From Kingdonia uniflora (Eukaryota; Streptophyta; Magnoliopsida; Ranunculales; Circaeasteraceae), in contig JACGCM010001948.1 of NCBI GenBank assembly GCA_014058105.1, positions 744,001 through 808,000 of the forward strand: 64,000 bases of DNA, read 5' to 3'. Shown here one piece after another: positions 35,006 to 47,500 of the stretch; the stretch's first letter is position 1, and every line of letters starts with the position of its first letter. The notes beneath the pieces were generated by a model. The model saw only the letters and a list, made by a program, of their open reading frames with translations. It made no database searches and was not told where the DNA came from. Both the position numbers and the translations under genes were made by a program.

Positions 35006-37493
35006 CTTGCGCTTTAAACGAATTAAGAGAAGATTAGGAACACCTTTCACAAATAAATAAGGGTAACCAAGTATCACCAAATTCATTAAGCTCAAAGTTT
35101 GACTAAATGCACAATGCTCTTCGAGATTTGTAAGTATTAATATAGGGTTAAAACCGACCAAGATCAAAATCCTCTTTAAATTTGTTTTTGGAACATAATG
35201 CTTCAATTTCAAATTTTTGGTTTTTGTAGAAACCCTAGAAAAGAGAAGCAGGGAAGAAAAATCACTATGAAAAGGTTTTTAGTTGTGGACTTGCTACAAC
35301 GGGTTGAAATATTGAATTCAGTGTTTACAAAAATCAAAATAGGGGTAGTCCAGGCATTATAAAAGAATAGGGTACTAAATGTAATAAAACTGAAAAAATA
35401 TGGCCCTCTCGTAGTTTTTAGAAGTACTCGAGGTACTAAATGTAATTTTCAAGGTACTTTAGACCCTATATACAAAAAAATTCTCTATATAAAATTAGTT
35501 TTCGGGTTTCCAAGTAATATAGTACTTCACTAGTAATATTTCAGTAGACAGTTTTTCTGATGTACTTGGTTATTATCTAATCTTATCACGTAGGTCCTGT
35601 GAGGGAGTTCTTATCTCTACAATATACCGAAACGGAGTCCCAGAATATGTTTGAAGTATATGTATCCATTATCCACATAGGTCAAATGGTTTTGGGTTTT
35701 GTACCTGTGTTAAAAAATGGCCATACTCTAGGTATGCCTCTTTGGGGGCTCATGGTTTATCCTTTTGTCATTTTTATTTTCTTTCACAAGTTATATTTCA
35801 TAGGCGCTTATAACAAACAAGGCTTAAGGTGATGATGAAAATACTGCAACAATATGATGGATATTTAATTACCATGATCCATAGTATTTAAGTCTCTGAT
35901 GATCCCCTTCGCTTATTCTTTCTTGTTTTTCTTTTGTTTTTTAGTTAGTTAAATATTTTGATCTGAAGTGTGAATGATGATTAAAATTATTGGTCTGTGT
36001 TTCTGAATCCACTTGTGATTGATAAATTAACACCAATTTCTGACCCTCTTCAGATTTCCAAATAGTATAGCACTTCGCTAGTACATTTTCCAGAGATGAA
36101 TTTCTCGATTTTTACTTGGTTGATGTTTCCAAGACATGGAGATCTGTATCTAATATAATCTATTGAAATGGAGTCCTGGAAATATTTGAAATTAATGTCA
36201 AAATATTATCGATATGAGATTTTGAACCTTTGTTATCATAACCCAACCTATTCATAAACAGGTAAAGGGTTGTATTTGGTCGAACCCTTTGTGAAAGAGG
36301 TTGGTTTTTTTATATATAATTGGACGGCAGACGAAAATCACCCAACACTGAAAACATGAACAGTCTTAATGCGTGGTCACAATTGTAATGAATATCTTTA
36401 GTTCGACTAGGGTCGAGCTGATTAAAAAAAATCTGAAAACATTCAGTTTGAGGAAGTGTTTAAACAGGTGAAACAAAAATATAAAAGCCAAAATTTCAGT
36501 TAATAGAAGTCTTAGATAACAGAAAATAAAAGGGCATCTTTATTCTATAATTTATAAGATGGTGCTGCTACACTGAAAGCTATACATCATGAAAAGTGCT
36601 TCTCTATTCTAAGTTACTCAATGATTGCCAATAAACTATTTGGCTATTTGGAATAAAATCTATTCGACAATTAATTGAAAGCTTCTCTCGTGCCCGAATA
36701 ATCGCCATATTTGCCGTCCCCATGTATTGATGTGATTCATGTGAACCTTACTTTCATCTTTGTAATCTTTTAGTTATTGATTTACTGAAATATTGCTATA
36801 ATCTTGCAACCTTCTTTGTCAGACGTGGTATCAATTCCCAAGACATGAAAACTTTCGCCTCCTCTATGATACCAAAGGGCGCTTTCGACTTCATTCCATC
36901 AAGGATGAAGAGGCTAAGGTAAAGATCTTTGTTCACCTTCTTGTCTATCTGTATGAGACTATTTAATACCTCAAGTTGGATTTTAATACAATGTGTAGTT
37001 CGTACTCCCATTTAGTGATGAGGCTATTTAATCCTGAATTATTGTATGCTTCTTGCAGTTTAAGTTGTGCAAGGTCCGCTCAGTCCAGTTTGGTCAAAAA
37101 GGAATTCCATACATAAACACCTATGATGGACGGACTATCCGTTACCCAGATCCCCTCATTAAGGCCAATGACACCATCAAGCTTGACCTAGAGTCGAACA
37201 AGATTATCGACTTTATCAAGTTTGACGTTGGTAATGTTGTCATGGTGACTGGTGGAAGGAATAGGGGATGTGTTGGAGTTATCAAGAGCTGGGAGAAGCA
37301 TAAGGGCAGTTTTGAGACCATCCATGTCCAGGATGCTACTGGTCATGGATTTGCCACTAGGTTGAGCAATGTGTACACAATAGGAAAGGGCACAAAATCG
37401 TGGGTGTCCCTTCCCAAGGGCAAGGGTATCAAGTTGACCATCCTTGAAGAGGCCAAGAAGCGACTTGCAGTTAGAGAAGCAGCTCCTGCTTAA

Positions 37494-38507
37494 ATTAGTA
37501 GTGATGGAATTGGACTTTAGATATTTGGAAAGAGTTTCTTTAGATCAATTCTTGCTTGTCCATTTTAGACCATCATTGTTATATCTTTGTACTATTTCCA
37601 GTTTTGTAGGTACAATTTGGATTAAGCTTTAATTATTGAGTTAGACTGAAATGAAGAACAAAGAGATTTCAAAGCAGTGCTGGGAAAATAGGCTTTTGTG
37701 CTTAGTTTGACATAGTTTACTGTGAACTATACATTTCCTGCCTAGAGATTATTAGAATTTGTTTGATGGTATGGGTTTTAACCTCTATCCCTGATATGGT
37801 AAGAATAAATATGGCCTGGGAATCACATTGATCACTTGTAAGCCTACTCAGGTTAGATGAACACTTGTGAAATCCGTAGTGTTCAACAACGAGATCTGAG
37901 GTTTTCAGGCTAGATCAAAGTAGCAGAGAGTGGGCTTGAGTTAAAAATCTATGTGGTTACACATTTTTTAAGTATTGATTTTTCACTTTGAGAGGAGATT
38001 TATTGAGAAAAATACACAATTTAAACTTGCTTAATATCGCATCCATTTAAGTACGGTCAGTCATACATTATATGGATAATGTAGAGCTATGCCTCATCCT
38101 TGAGTGTTGATGATAAAAATATAATATCATGATAAAAATCAAGACTGCAGAGATTTACAAAAGCAAAAAAAATTAGCGAGAGATTTCCGCTGTTGTGCTT
38201 AGAGACTGCCAAGGAATGGTTGTATCCAATTTGGTGGCCGGATGCCCTAGAACAGAAGTATTCAACCCATTGATATATCCACTGATTTTTTTTACAAAAT
38301 TTTGCTAACAGTATTATCTACAATGAACAACAGAACTTGCCGTGAAGACTGACTTTGATTTAACCACCAGGAACAAAATTTGTCTTTTTAACTACTTCAA
38401 TGAAGCGGAAACCAAATGATAAAGCTTTTGAGAGGAGCCACAAACCTTGTACAAACTTGCATTTCCGGACTGCAAAAATGTTGATGGAGATATCTTGGCA
38501 TGCTAAA
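37494..38507. other. Intergenic region between two convergent genes
   Basis: 1.0 kb holding the 3' UTRs of RPS4 (+) and of the GH17 gene (-). An 'agaataaat' at about 37,802 could serve RPS4 polyadenylation. Nothing else recognisable. Confidence 0.6.
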
Positions 38508-41500
38508 TTATGTAAAACCAAGCAACCAAACTGAACATAACAAGGTCATCAGAAACTTCCACCAGAAGAGCCGATTCCAACTTAACGAAGTAGAGAATGA
38601 AGTACGAAGTTCAATCGAAAACCTGCAACCTCCCACAGAAGGATCTACAGTTGTGATCAATCCTAAACCACCAAAAGTACAACTATCTGCCCTCTGGTCA
38701 TGTTGCTGATAGTAACTATTAAAAATATACGATACATTTCCAGGCCAACTGATGTTATAGCAAGATCCCCCAGGAGACAATGCAGAGCAATCGGCACCAG
38801 TAGAACATGTCTCAAGAGCAACGGCAGTCACATTTGATATATCTTTGTTGTTATCCAATACACACCATTTTGATAAAAGGTATACAACATTTTCCGCATT
38901 CACAAGGTTTCTTGAGCTTTGACCTAAATCAATATGGTATTTTGCCTGACCATCAAATGTAAATACACCCCAATGTCTCTCATAATTTCCTGTAGTAATT
39001 AACCTCTGATCTTCATCAAAAAGACTGAAGATATATATCTCATTTGGAGGATTCTGGGGTCGAAGAGGGGTTCCCGATTTGCTCTTAAGATGATCCACTA
39101 ATCCTTTCATAAAGTTCTGAGCAATAGCAGAAGAAGCATTCACTGCTCCATCTGTGGGCCATCCAATCTGCCCTACCACAATTTCTATGCTGGGAAAGCC
39201 AACTCGCGATAGTGCAGAAACCAGAATATCAAAACTCACATCAAAGCTATTTTTATATGTTTTATGGGTGTCATTGAAAGAACGAGCAGTTGGTTTAAAG
39301 AGAGCAAAGTCAAGGGAAATGTTCTTAGCTTGATGAAGACTCAAGAAAGGGGAAATGCTTGCAAAGAAAGGGGAGCTGTGTTTGCTGAGAAATGTTAGGA
39401 GCTGAATCATTGTTTTGTTGAGATCTGGCCTGAAGTGCCCTTTTGATGGTAGACCAGATTCTGATAGGTAGGCATCAAAACTGCAGGGCACCACGACTTT
39501 CACATTGTTTGCTAACTTTGCTTTCATTAGAGCTGTCTGGATGTTAGTCGCTGCACCGATAACAAAAGGCTGGAATTGTTCTCCATAGGTTTGAAGAAAC
39601 GGCTCGTCTCCAACAGCAATATATCTGTAAATAAGTCAATCAGAAATTTGAATGTGAGCTAAAAATCTTGAATTTATACGAGAAATCTGGTAAGACACTT
39701 ATAAGGGCATATTTACATGATTTATTGTAGTTGAACTTCTACATTTTTCTTTTTGAAGATAGTTTAGCTGGACCCTTCCACTGGTTCTAGAAACAGGCGG
39801 TAGTACTCCATCACGTAGCCTTAAACCTCAAGGCCAAACATGATCTCTAGGCATTCCAAATAAATCATCCATCTCTACTTCTTAGAATCTGATGACCGCT
39901 GTGACAATTGCTCCATAACACCCATAAAACTAATATGCCTAAAATGTTGCTGATATCCAAGACAATATAAGAAAGAGTATATACTAATCTCTTCACTAAC
40001 ACATTTAACCTAAATGTTTAACTTTTTTTTTTCTGCAAGGCTCAAATATCCCAAACAAAGAGAATAATACAAAACTTTTCTGATTTTTCTGGCAGAACAT
40101 ATCTTTATGCCCCCAGAGAAACGACAAATGAAAACGAATTCTATATATGCTAACTTAAGACTGAATGCACAAAAGAAAGATGAATGAAAACTAGAAACTT
40201 TGGAAGCATGATTTTTCGGAAGTGCTAGATGAAAACTCTAACAATGGCGGCGACCGAACTTTTGTCAAACTATTGCCGTTTCCTCTTAATCACTAGTCTC
40301 AAAACAGCATTAACAGCCCCCACTCAACCTACTGATATTTCCCAAACACCCATTCAACCCACAATTTGCTGTCTGTGGGGTATATTAGATCCCCCAGCGA
40401 AAACCGCCAAAACTAATCAAGCGCAGCCACCACCAAAGACATTCGCTACTGCCCTTAACCATGACCTCGATTTTAATTCTAGTGCTATCTCCTTACCATG
40501 TGTGAAAGTAGATTTTGTATTTGTTACAATCAGTGAAGAGGATAACAAACTCGGGTTAGAAAAAATCCAAATTCAATCTGACAGGTCAGTTACTGCTGTC
40601 AAAATGGAAGGAACCAATCCACATGGAGCTCTACAACAAAGCATAGAAGCCATGGCAACCTTCGCCCCAATGGAGCATTGTTCCTCTTCGTCGAGGCTTT
40701 TTTGATATGCACTTTGCTAATGAATCTGATATGAGAAGGGTGTGGTCTGCTGGCTCTTGGAACTTCGGGGATGGAGTGATGAGGTTCTCCCAATGGACCC
40801 TAGACTTCAACCATCAAACACACAAAAATTCTAATGCCCTTCAATGGGTTAGACTGTCTAACAATAGTCAAGAGTACAGGATCCCTAGAATACTGATGCA
40901 GATTGCCAGGCGTGCGCGGGGTTGCCTCTGCAAATTGATCATGCCACTCGAGAGGAGATTTGGGCATTTTGCTAGAATTTTGGTGGATGTTGATCTTAGC
41001 AAACTCTTGGTCACAGAAGTCCTTGGTGAAAGGGAAGGGTTTGCCTTCACAACATCTTTTGAATATGAGTGTCCCATCAATTTGCAGTTTTTGTAACATA
41101 ATTTGGCATATTGCAGCTGTTGATAGATCCAAAAATGGCAAGTGTGTAATTAATACTCCCACTGCTGATCCCCTTAACAGAGGCAAAACAAGAACAAGGG
41201 CTAGGACTAAATCTAGAATCCAAAAAGTGCCATGGAAGCCAGTGAGCAGACTCCACCTAAAAATCCTGCTCACCATGCCTCTACATCCAGAACCCCTATG
41301 CATGCTCCTCCCTACATTGCCTCCACAGTTCCAGATTACAACTTCCACCACCATTTAACCCCACACCATCATTACCCCCACCTCCATCCCCTATACTCAT
41401 AACGCCTTACCACAAACTCAAACTCAAATCCAACTATTGCCCTCACCCCCAGTTCAAATGCCTCCATCTCCACCACCCCCATATAACAACCCCACCCTCC

Positions 41501-44500
41501 CCCCATTAGCCCCAACTATCATTTCCACCATACCCCCATTAGCCCTAGCTATCATCCCCACCCTACCCCATTAGCTCCAGCTCAATTGCCTCAAATACCC
41601 CCATATTAACCCTTACCCCCACAGAAGCACTGATGACCATCTCGAGCATATTTCTACTTACATTGCAGCCCAAATTGCTCATAACAGCCCTACACAAAAT
41701 CCAAAGTCTTTGAACTCAACAGATACTTCTATGCCTGGCTCTGAACCTGAACTAGCTAGCCCCAAGTCTAGTAGCTCTCAAAACAATGCCACAGAGTACA
41801 AACCGTCCTACACAAAATCCAAAGTCTTCGAACTCAACAAATACTTCCATGCCTGGCTCTGGACGTGAACTGGCTAGCTCCAAGTCTAGTAGCTCTCAAA
41901 ACAATGCCACAGAGTACAAACCGTTAGCTGAGATTGAAACCGCCATAGCTATCCATGCAAATGTTAAAATTCCAAAAGTTGAGTTCACCCAGTCTTATCT
42001 AAATCTCAAAGAAGTGCTTTAAAGAAGTAACAAAAGCTGGATGAACTCAGATCTCTTAAACCCACTGGTTATGCCCTAAAGGTCAAAGACAAAGGATCTA
42101 GAACCCAATGAAGATTCTCTACTGGAATATTAGGGCAATTGTCAATTCCCCCTCACAAATTGCCTTTTAGAAAATGATCAAACACCATAAACTTAACATT
42201 TTGTTCGTAGCTGAACCTATGACTCAGGCCTCATCAATTCACAAAACTCTCTGCAGCTTATGCCTGTTGTGGCCGATGATAGATCTCCTCTCCAGTCTAA
42301 TCCTTGGGTTACCTGGAACAAAATATAGCAACGACCATTCTATCCATTTCTGCACAACAAATTACTATCTCCTTGCATGTTGATAATGGTCACTGCACTC
42401 TTGCTGGAGTTTATGCCAGTACTTTCTACATTACCAGAAGCCCATAAGGAATCTTAGGGTGACATTGCCCATTCTATTAGCTCAACAACCGATCCATATG
42501 GAACAATTAGTGACTTCAATGCAATTTTGGGGGCACATGAAAAGGTGGGAGGCATTCTCCCCAATACTATCTCTTGCTCTGAATTCGAGGCCAAGTCTCA
42601 TGTTTGTGCCTTACAGCACTTGGACATTAAAGATTCAACATACACCTGGACTAATGGTAAAGGCTATGCTATGTAACATTGGCACGGGTACGCATGTCGG
42701 TGTCGGACACGCTGACTGCAAAATAGGTCAAAACGCGGACACAGCCTTACACTTAGTTTTTCCCCGCATTTCTTATACTCGGTACATATGCAATATGAAT
42801 AATTACATTTATAATGCTAGAAACAACGATAAAACTTAGTACTACTGAATAACATGTCGAAAGAACTAGAAAATTTGAAGTATATGCCAAAAAGTTGGTG
42901 ATTTTAGCAAGGAGTACCCATTGGTGTGTCCATCTGAGTGTACGACACGTTTGGACACAATATTTTTTTTCCAAATATGGAGTGTCCATGTTACATAGAG
43001 GCTATGTAACTCATGTTGGAATGAGAATTGATAGAAGCTTGTGTTCTCAATGTTGGCTGGACTCATGGCGTAACACATTATGTTGCACCCTCTCCATAAT
43101 CAACTCTAATCATAACCCCTTACTCCTTACCTTCAATAATTAATCCACAATACGATGAAGAAACTCTAGTTAGCTGAAAAGTACGAAGAACACCAATTGG
43201 TTTGGAAAAAATAAAAGATTCGATTACTTAAAACGAAGTAATTACAATAAAACTCTAAAACCCTAGGTTTCTTCCTCGAAACTCTTTCTACATCTAACAT
43301 AAAAAAAAAAATAACCTAAGTCCCTTTTATATAGAAGAAACCAAAAATTACAAATAAAACGCATTTCGAGGCAAAAGCACGCCTCATAAATAAAACCACC
43401 GCCAGAGTCGTTCGAACGAAATAAGGAGTTGTTCGAACGACTTTACGCCAATTGGTCTAAAACCCTAGAAACTTGCCAAGTCGTTCGAACGAAAACTGTC
43501 TCTGGGCCAAATTTCCAGTGAGGTGAACTTCGGTCGTTCGAACGAGTTGTTCGAACGATTTTACGATAATTTGATCTTCGACTCAAAACGTCCCTAGATC
43601 CTCCTGGATCCCTTTAGGAGCCTTGAGCTCCTGCTCAACTCAAGCTGGAACTGGAGATGTGGAAATGTGGCGATGCCCAATTTCCTGCTGTACCACTTTG
43701 ACGTACTAGGTAGCTGACTCTTCTTCCCAACTCGGAACGATGCAATACCACCCCGTCTTGTAGTATGAACTTTCCTCTCTAGACCAAACACACTACGCCC
43801 CTTAGGATCATCATATCCTGCAACATATTCTAACGTAACAAAAGGTTGTATCTGCATAGAAACCAACATAGCAGAAGTAGTTGGTAATGAGGGTCGAGAT
43901 AACCTATCAGCCATTTTGTTGTCCACTCCCTTCTTACACGATATAAGCAAGGGAAATTGTTGGAGATACGACATCCCCTTCATCTGGCGAGCTTGCTGTA
44001 GCTTGGACTGTGTAGTTAAAAACTGAAACGGTTTGTGATCACGGTTTGTGATCAGTATGTACCACAACCTCCTTTTGCAACGTCCCCATGTCGGTTGGTT
44101 GCCTATAAGACGTTGTCATAGTAGACAACACTCTAGCCGACGTACTCTCCTGAACCGGTCGAACCAATAACACAAACTTGCCGCTCGCATTAACCAACCG
44201 CTTCACCTGAGTCGCCGTTACTAAATTAGACGTAGTGACATGCTCCTTACAAGCATTGATATGGAACTCCTTTCCCTCCTTCACAAGACAATATTTGTGA
44301 GCTCTACGGTAATGAATCGCATCTCGGTCCCAAAGATAAGGGCTACCCAAGATGACTTGACACACATCCAAAGAAACCACCTCACACGTCACCTCGCCAA
44401 TAAATCTTTCAGTGATCGCAAACTTGAAAGTACACTGCTTCGTGTCATCAAATCCGCATCTTTCTGAATCCACCCCAAACCATACGACTTAGGATGAGCT

Positions 44501-47500
44501 GTAGTCGTCAAACCCATCTTCTTCACCAACACCTCAGAAATCAAATTTTTCTAACTACCTGGATCGGCAATGGCATCGACTAAACTCTGCTTCACCTGAA
44601 TCCTGACATGAAAAAGTTCTTCCCGACTCTCCTCCTCGGTAGTCAAATTCCGTTGAAACATATGTGTAAGCTTAGGATTCGGTTTATCTAAATCCGGAAG
44701 GTCAACAACCTCTGTGGCTAGTACATATCTTTATTTCTTGCTCTTCTCCTCCTTCGGCCTAAGCTTCGAGTGAAATTTCCAACAATAATCGGAAATATGC
44801 CTACTCGCCTTACAATGATTGCAATGAAACTCCTTGGATGAAGACCCCTCTCCTTTGGCCTCTCCCTTATGCTCGTTTTTCCAACTAGACTTGTACCCCG
44901 ACTTGATCTTGACATTTTCTTTGTCACTCTTAAAGTACTTGCCTTCAATAGCAATTGCCTTCACAGTAGCGTCTTCGATATTGGCCACAGTAAAGAGCTT
45001 CAACTCTCTTCTAATGGACTCCGACAAACCCCCCGTGTACTTCATGAACACCTCATACTCATCCACATCAATGTCCAAAACCAACGCTTGGTTATGAAAC
45101 GTTGTAGTGTACTCCTGTACGGATTGTGCCATTTATACCACCTCTCTTGCTCATACCCAATCGGATAAAACTGTTTTCGCACTAATACCTTGAATTCTTT
45201 CTAACTCAAACTTTCTACATCGTGGCGTTTTCGATAAGATTTCTACCACGTGAGTGCATGACTTGCGAATTTCAACGTAGCAAAGCATATTTGCTGAACA
45301 TTGGAATATTTGTAAATGGAAAAATAGGTTTCTAACCTATCTAACCAATTATCCAACTTCTTGGCATCGATTAAACCGTCGAATACCGGAATTTCAATCT
45401 TAAAATTGATACGAAGATTATGTATAGGATTCGATGACTTACCAATACCCGATCGCTCTTTGTCGGATTCGGCATCACAAAAATTACTATCGATCTCCGC
45501 AAAATCGTCGTCTCCATCCACCTCCATAACCCCTTTCTTCCTCGAGCAGCCTCGCCAATAAGAGCGGCCTCGCCGTGTCACCGAAGCAGAAGCCTTTGAG
45601 AGGTTCGTGAGACGCAACTGTTCTACCAACTCCCCTACAGTAGAAGTTAGGTCGAAAAGTGTCGTTTCCAAAATCGTGAGTCGATCGTCGGAATCGCCCA
45701 TCTCCAAATCGTCCTTCTTCGAATTAGGTTTGCGATGGATCGTCAACGGACTCACTAGCTTCTCTTTCGTTTGCTTGAGACGGTCGCGTGCAGAGACCAT
45801 AAACCACAATCAACCCCCGAAGATTGTAACTGGAAATCTGATACCACTTAATTCACAATACGATGAAGAAGCTCTAGTTAGCTGAAAAGTACGAAGAACA
45901 CCAATTGATTTGAAAAAATAAGATATTCGATTACTTAAAACGAAGTAATTACAATGAAAACTCTAAAACCCTAGACTTCTTCCTCAGAACTCTTTCTAGA
46001 TCTAACATCAGAAAAAAAAAAAAGATAACCTAAGTCCTCTTTATATAGAGGGAACCAAAAATTACAAATAGAACGCATCTCGAGGCAAAAGCACGCCTCA
46101 TAAATAAAATCACCGCCAGAGTCGTTCGAACGAAATAGGGAGTCGTTCGAACGACTTTACGCCAATTAGTCTAAAACCCTATAAACTTGCCAAGTCGTTC
46201 GAACAAAAACTCAACTCGTTCGAACGAAATCTGTCTCTGGGCCAAATTTTCAATGAGGCAAATTATCATAAAGTCGTTCTCGTTCGAACGACTTTATGAT
46301 AATTTGATCTTCGACTCAAAATGTCTCTAGATCCTCCTGGATCAATAATGCCCCAGCCCCAATATTTAAACCCTTCAGATTCCTTTAAGTTTGATGCAAA
46401 CATGAAACCTTCCTTACTGTGGGGCAAAACTCATGGAGTACCCCTATTGCAGGCTACAACATGCACAGTGTAGTCAATAAACTAAAGCAGCTCCAGCAAT
46501 CTCTGATAGCATGGAACTTCTCTACTTTTGGGAATTTGGCTGTTCAAGTCCGGATGGCTCAAGATCATCTTACACATATTCAGGAGCAAATTTTTAATGG
46601 CCCCAAATGAAGTTCATGCCAAGTTTGCCCTTAATGAATCCCTTAGGCTGCAGGAAATACACTGGATAGAGAAATCCTAACTGAAATGGCTGGCAGCTGC
46701 TGATAAGAACACCAATTTCTTTCACTCCATAGTAAAGATTAAACATACTCGAAACAAGATTTTATGTTTACAAAAGGAGGGCAACCTGCTTACTGATCCT
46801 GATGACGTATTATCTATTGAGTATTGTACTGATCTTTATGTTGGTTCTCAATTGTATGGACAAAAACCTTATTGAGAAGGTTATACCGTGTTGTGTCACT
46901 GCCTCTGATAACCACATGTTTTCTGCCATCCCCACAGCTGATGACGTTCAACTGAATGTCTTCTCCATGGACTTGTTGGAGTATATGTGTGATACTACAC
47001 ATATACATATACTTTAGTCCCACATTGGGTAGAAGTAAAAGTAGTTTAGGGAGCCCCTAAACTTTAATTACAGATTACAACTACTTCTACTTCTACCCAA
47101 TGTGGGACTAAAGTAGTATATGTGTAGTATCACACATATACTCCAACGGGACTCACAAAGTGCCTCTGGACCTAATGGTATTTGGGTAGTTTCTATCAAC
47201 ATTGTTGGTCCTTCTGTTACACTTGCTAAACATGATTTGTTTACCTTTGGTTGGGTACCCTGGACTGAACTCCAATATGACCACCTTTGTCTCGGCCCAG
47301 CCCGGGTCTGCCTCTGCCTCTACAGTGCCCGGAGCACAGCGAAATATGAGACCGTGCAGCGTATATGCACGTGCGGCCGGCATGTACCAGCCATCTTCAC
47401 GAGCGCGGCGCGCCAATGGAATAGAACCACGGATACTAGAGCGACATCTGGATAATCCTGGATACTCGTGAGGGGTCATCGAATATGTATTCAGTAAGGC

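Larger units (their letters stand above)
33186..35485. mobile_element. MULE-3: non-autonomous Mutator-like element
   Basis: 2,300 bp flanked by a perfect 9-bp target duplication TATATAAAA (33,177-33,185 and 35,486-35,494). Terminal inverted repeats of about 120 bp share 'ttacatttagtacctc' and 'acttctaaaaactac'. No transposase remains. Inside are a tRNA-derived SINE, short tandem repeats and a hAT-type MITE. Confidence 0.85.
32927..36245. repeat. Tandem duplication inside RPS4 intron 3
   Basis: Unit 1 is 32,927-33,185 plus 35,495-35,830, split by MULE-3. Unit 2 is about 35,831-36,245. Both contain 'aaaatactgcaacaatatga', 'tagtatttaagtctctgatg', 'tctgaatcca' and later 'tttccaa.ta.tatag.actt'. 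Identity looks like 75-85 percent, so the duplication predates MULE-3. Confidence 0.75.
32057..36822 (+). other. RPS4 intron 3, expanded
   Basis: 4,766 bp with GT-AG ends. Contains a poly-T run (about 32,394-32,417), a tandem duplication, MULE-3 and the elements nested in it. Without MULE-3 (2.3 kb plus target duplication) it would be about 2.46 kb. Confidence 0.8.
43141..46344 (-). mobile_element. Complete Ty3/gypsy element lacking RT and integrase core, second copy
   Basis: 3,204 bp flanked by a perfect 5-bp duplication ATAAT (43,136-43,140 and 46,345-46,349). Same family as 17,295-20,604: same LTR termini, PBS, gag and protease-like region, and the same jump from protease to RNase H. It has lost about 190 bp more near the integrase tail, and the polypurine tract. 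The LTRs resemble each other more closely than in the first copy, so this insertion is younger. It sits inside the LINE. Confidence 0.9.

Noticed and set aside
40229..42020. LINE ORF1 as a host gene antisense to the GH17 gene
   Set aside because: Motifs are those of plant L1 ORF1 and are followed by an L1 ORF2 endonuclease and RT in the expected order.
47120..47479. Overlapping ORFs of about 90-110 codons on both strands
   Set aside because: They span the fold-back element, LINE sequence and the start of the solo LTR; the open frames come from high GC content, not from a gene.
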